Below the pieces are notes generated by a model. It was not told where the DNA came from and did no database searches. It saw nothing but the letters and a program-made list of their open reading frames with translations. This document shows, in pieces, positions 63,414 to 64,000 of a stretch of DNA of 64,000 bases. The translations under genes were made by a program, and so were the position numbers. The stretch comes from Sipunculus nudus. Its lineage: Eukaryota > Annelida > Sipuncula > Golfingiida > Sipunculidae. The number at the start of each line of letters is the position of its first letter. The first letter of the stretch is position 1. Where the stretch lies: assembly GCA_026874595.1 (NCBI GenBank), contig JAPPUL010000072.1, positions 60,001 through 124,000 on the forward strand, given 5' to 3'.

Positions 63414-64000
63414 ACAATAGGCTTTATATAACGACCAGGCAGCCACATAAAAAGCAGAATATTTACTCCCAAAAGTACTATCGGTAAGCTTATCATCAGT
63501 GAATGAGTATCATGTCCCATGAAATTGTATATATCTACTAAATTTACAAGAGGAAAAAAGTATACTCCCCACAACAACCAACTTCGTCCTATATTACGAA
63601 ATCCAAAAAAACTTAAACTAACTAGGAAATACCATGGGTGAAACATTGCAATCCCAAATGAGAAAAGTAATACAAATCCATGCCCCGCCAAATATACAAA
63701 ATTACCTCCCCGCCCTGCCTCTCCGCTGACACCCTCCCCTAATCCCACCGCCTTGTACATCCTATATAACAAATAACAGCCAAGCACAAGCCCAAAACTA
63801 AGTACTATATAATAAAATAGCCTGTAGGTCAAATATAAGGACCACTGCGGTATAAGATTTTCTACCACAAAACCCAATAAAAAGCTAACAGAGTTCATAG
63901 GCCTAACAGCTTCTAAAGCCAAGTTGTGATACGGCAATAATAATGTAGCAAAACCTTCCCAAAATCTAAGATGCAAAACTACGCTTAGTAAAAAACGTTG
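63410..64000 (-). CDS. Polytopic membrane protein, N-terminus cut by window edge
   Basis: At least 196 residues of a membrane protein with about five helices. The open frame reaches the right edge without a stop, so the N-terminus is missing. The MFHPWYFLVSL motif and helix arrangement recall GT-C mannosyltransferase-like proteins (GT87/DUF2029). The assignment is weak. Confidence 0.5.
   Translation of the reverse strand, partial: QRFLLSVVLHLRFWEGFATLLLPYHNLALEAVRPMNSVSFLLGFVVENLIPQWSLYLTYRLFYYIVLSFGLVLGCYLLYRMYKAVGLGEGVSGEAGRGGNFVYLAGHGFVLLFSFGIAMFHPWYFLVSLSFFGFRNIGRSWLLWGVYFFPLVNLVDIYNFMGHDTHSLMISLPIVLLGVNILLFMWLPGRYIKPIV

Overview
This is an AT-rich bacterial chromosome segment, densely packed with housekeeping genes. 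It holds no rRNA, tRNA, insertion sequence, prophage or CRISPR array that I can recognise. The organism has an outer membrane: there is a TolC/adaptor/RND efflux operon and there are several lipoproteins. It appears to make bacillithiol (bshA, bshC). It carries a two-subunit ATP-citrate-lyase-like enzyme, an M23 peptidase/bactofilin pair, YaaR and RicT homologues, and a UbiD-family decarboxylase. YaaR, RicT, bactofilin and DUF families in a Gram-negative background make a Spirochaetota-like lineage my leading guess, at low confidence. No marker in the window fixes the phylum.

Layout. 0-6 kb: the end of a LuxR-type regulator, then a minus-strand tolC-adaptor-RND operon. 6.3-8.6 kb: a DciA-like gene and gyrB on the plus strand, without dnaA, dnaN or recF. 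8.6-15.2 kb: minus-strand TPR protein, NagZ, a TIGR02757 protein, an orphan MlaF-like ATPase and an aldehyde dehydrogenase. 15.5-22.3 kb: a plus-strand acetate-use operon (DUF4212 subunit, ActP-like symporter, CBS/DUF294 regulator, DnaQ-like exonuclease, acs). 22.4-26.2 kb: small membrane, lipo- and TPR proteins and a methyltransferase. 26.2-28.9 kb: minus-strand tgt, an FchA-like cyclohydrolase and a divergent FolD. 29-33.2 kb: a zinc-ribbon membrane protein, a large flavin/NapH/ferredoxin fusion and dusB. 33.2-36.3 kb: coaX, birA and an amidohydrolase. 36.5-41.7 kb: an unknown protein, a 2Fe-2S ferredoxin, UbiD, YciI, two tandem Cys/His-rich small proteins, an O-methyltransferase and a TM2 protein. 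42-46 kb: aclB and an oversized aclA. 46-50 kb: tatD, M23 peptidase, bactofilin, YaaR and RicT. 50-55.1 kb: minus-strand rpmF-plsX-fabD-fabG-fabF-rnc without acpP. 55.5-64 kb: rhodanese, bshC-bshA-murI-thiE, a predicted aminopeptidase, fabH, a DUF4833 protein and a truncated membrane protein.

Working together. The acetate operon makes acetyl-CoA and the ACL-like enzyme could make or consume it. The fab cluster and BirA (biotinylation of acetyl-CoA carboxylase) use it for lipids. FolD plus FchA probably split a folate C1 step that one enzyme normally performs. The bacillithiol genes and the YpdA-like half of the fusion flavoprotein may belong to one thiol-redox system.

Two window-wide patterns stand out. 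Many spacers contain perfect or near-perfect 12-18 bp tandem duplications, several of which copy ribosome-binding sites or start codons; an unusual 9/11-bp array lies upstream of rpmF. Codon use also falls into two registers, and the switch occurs inside acs.
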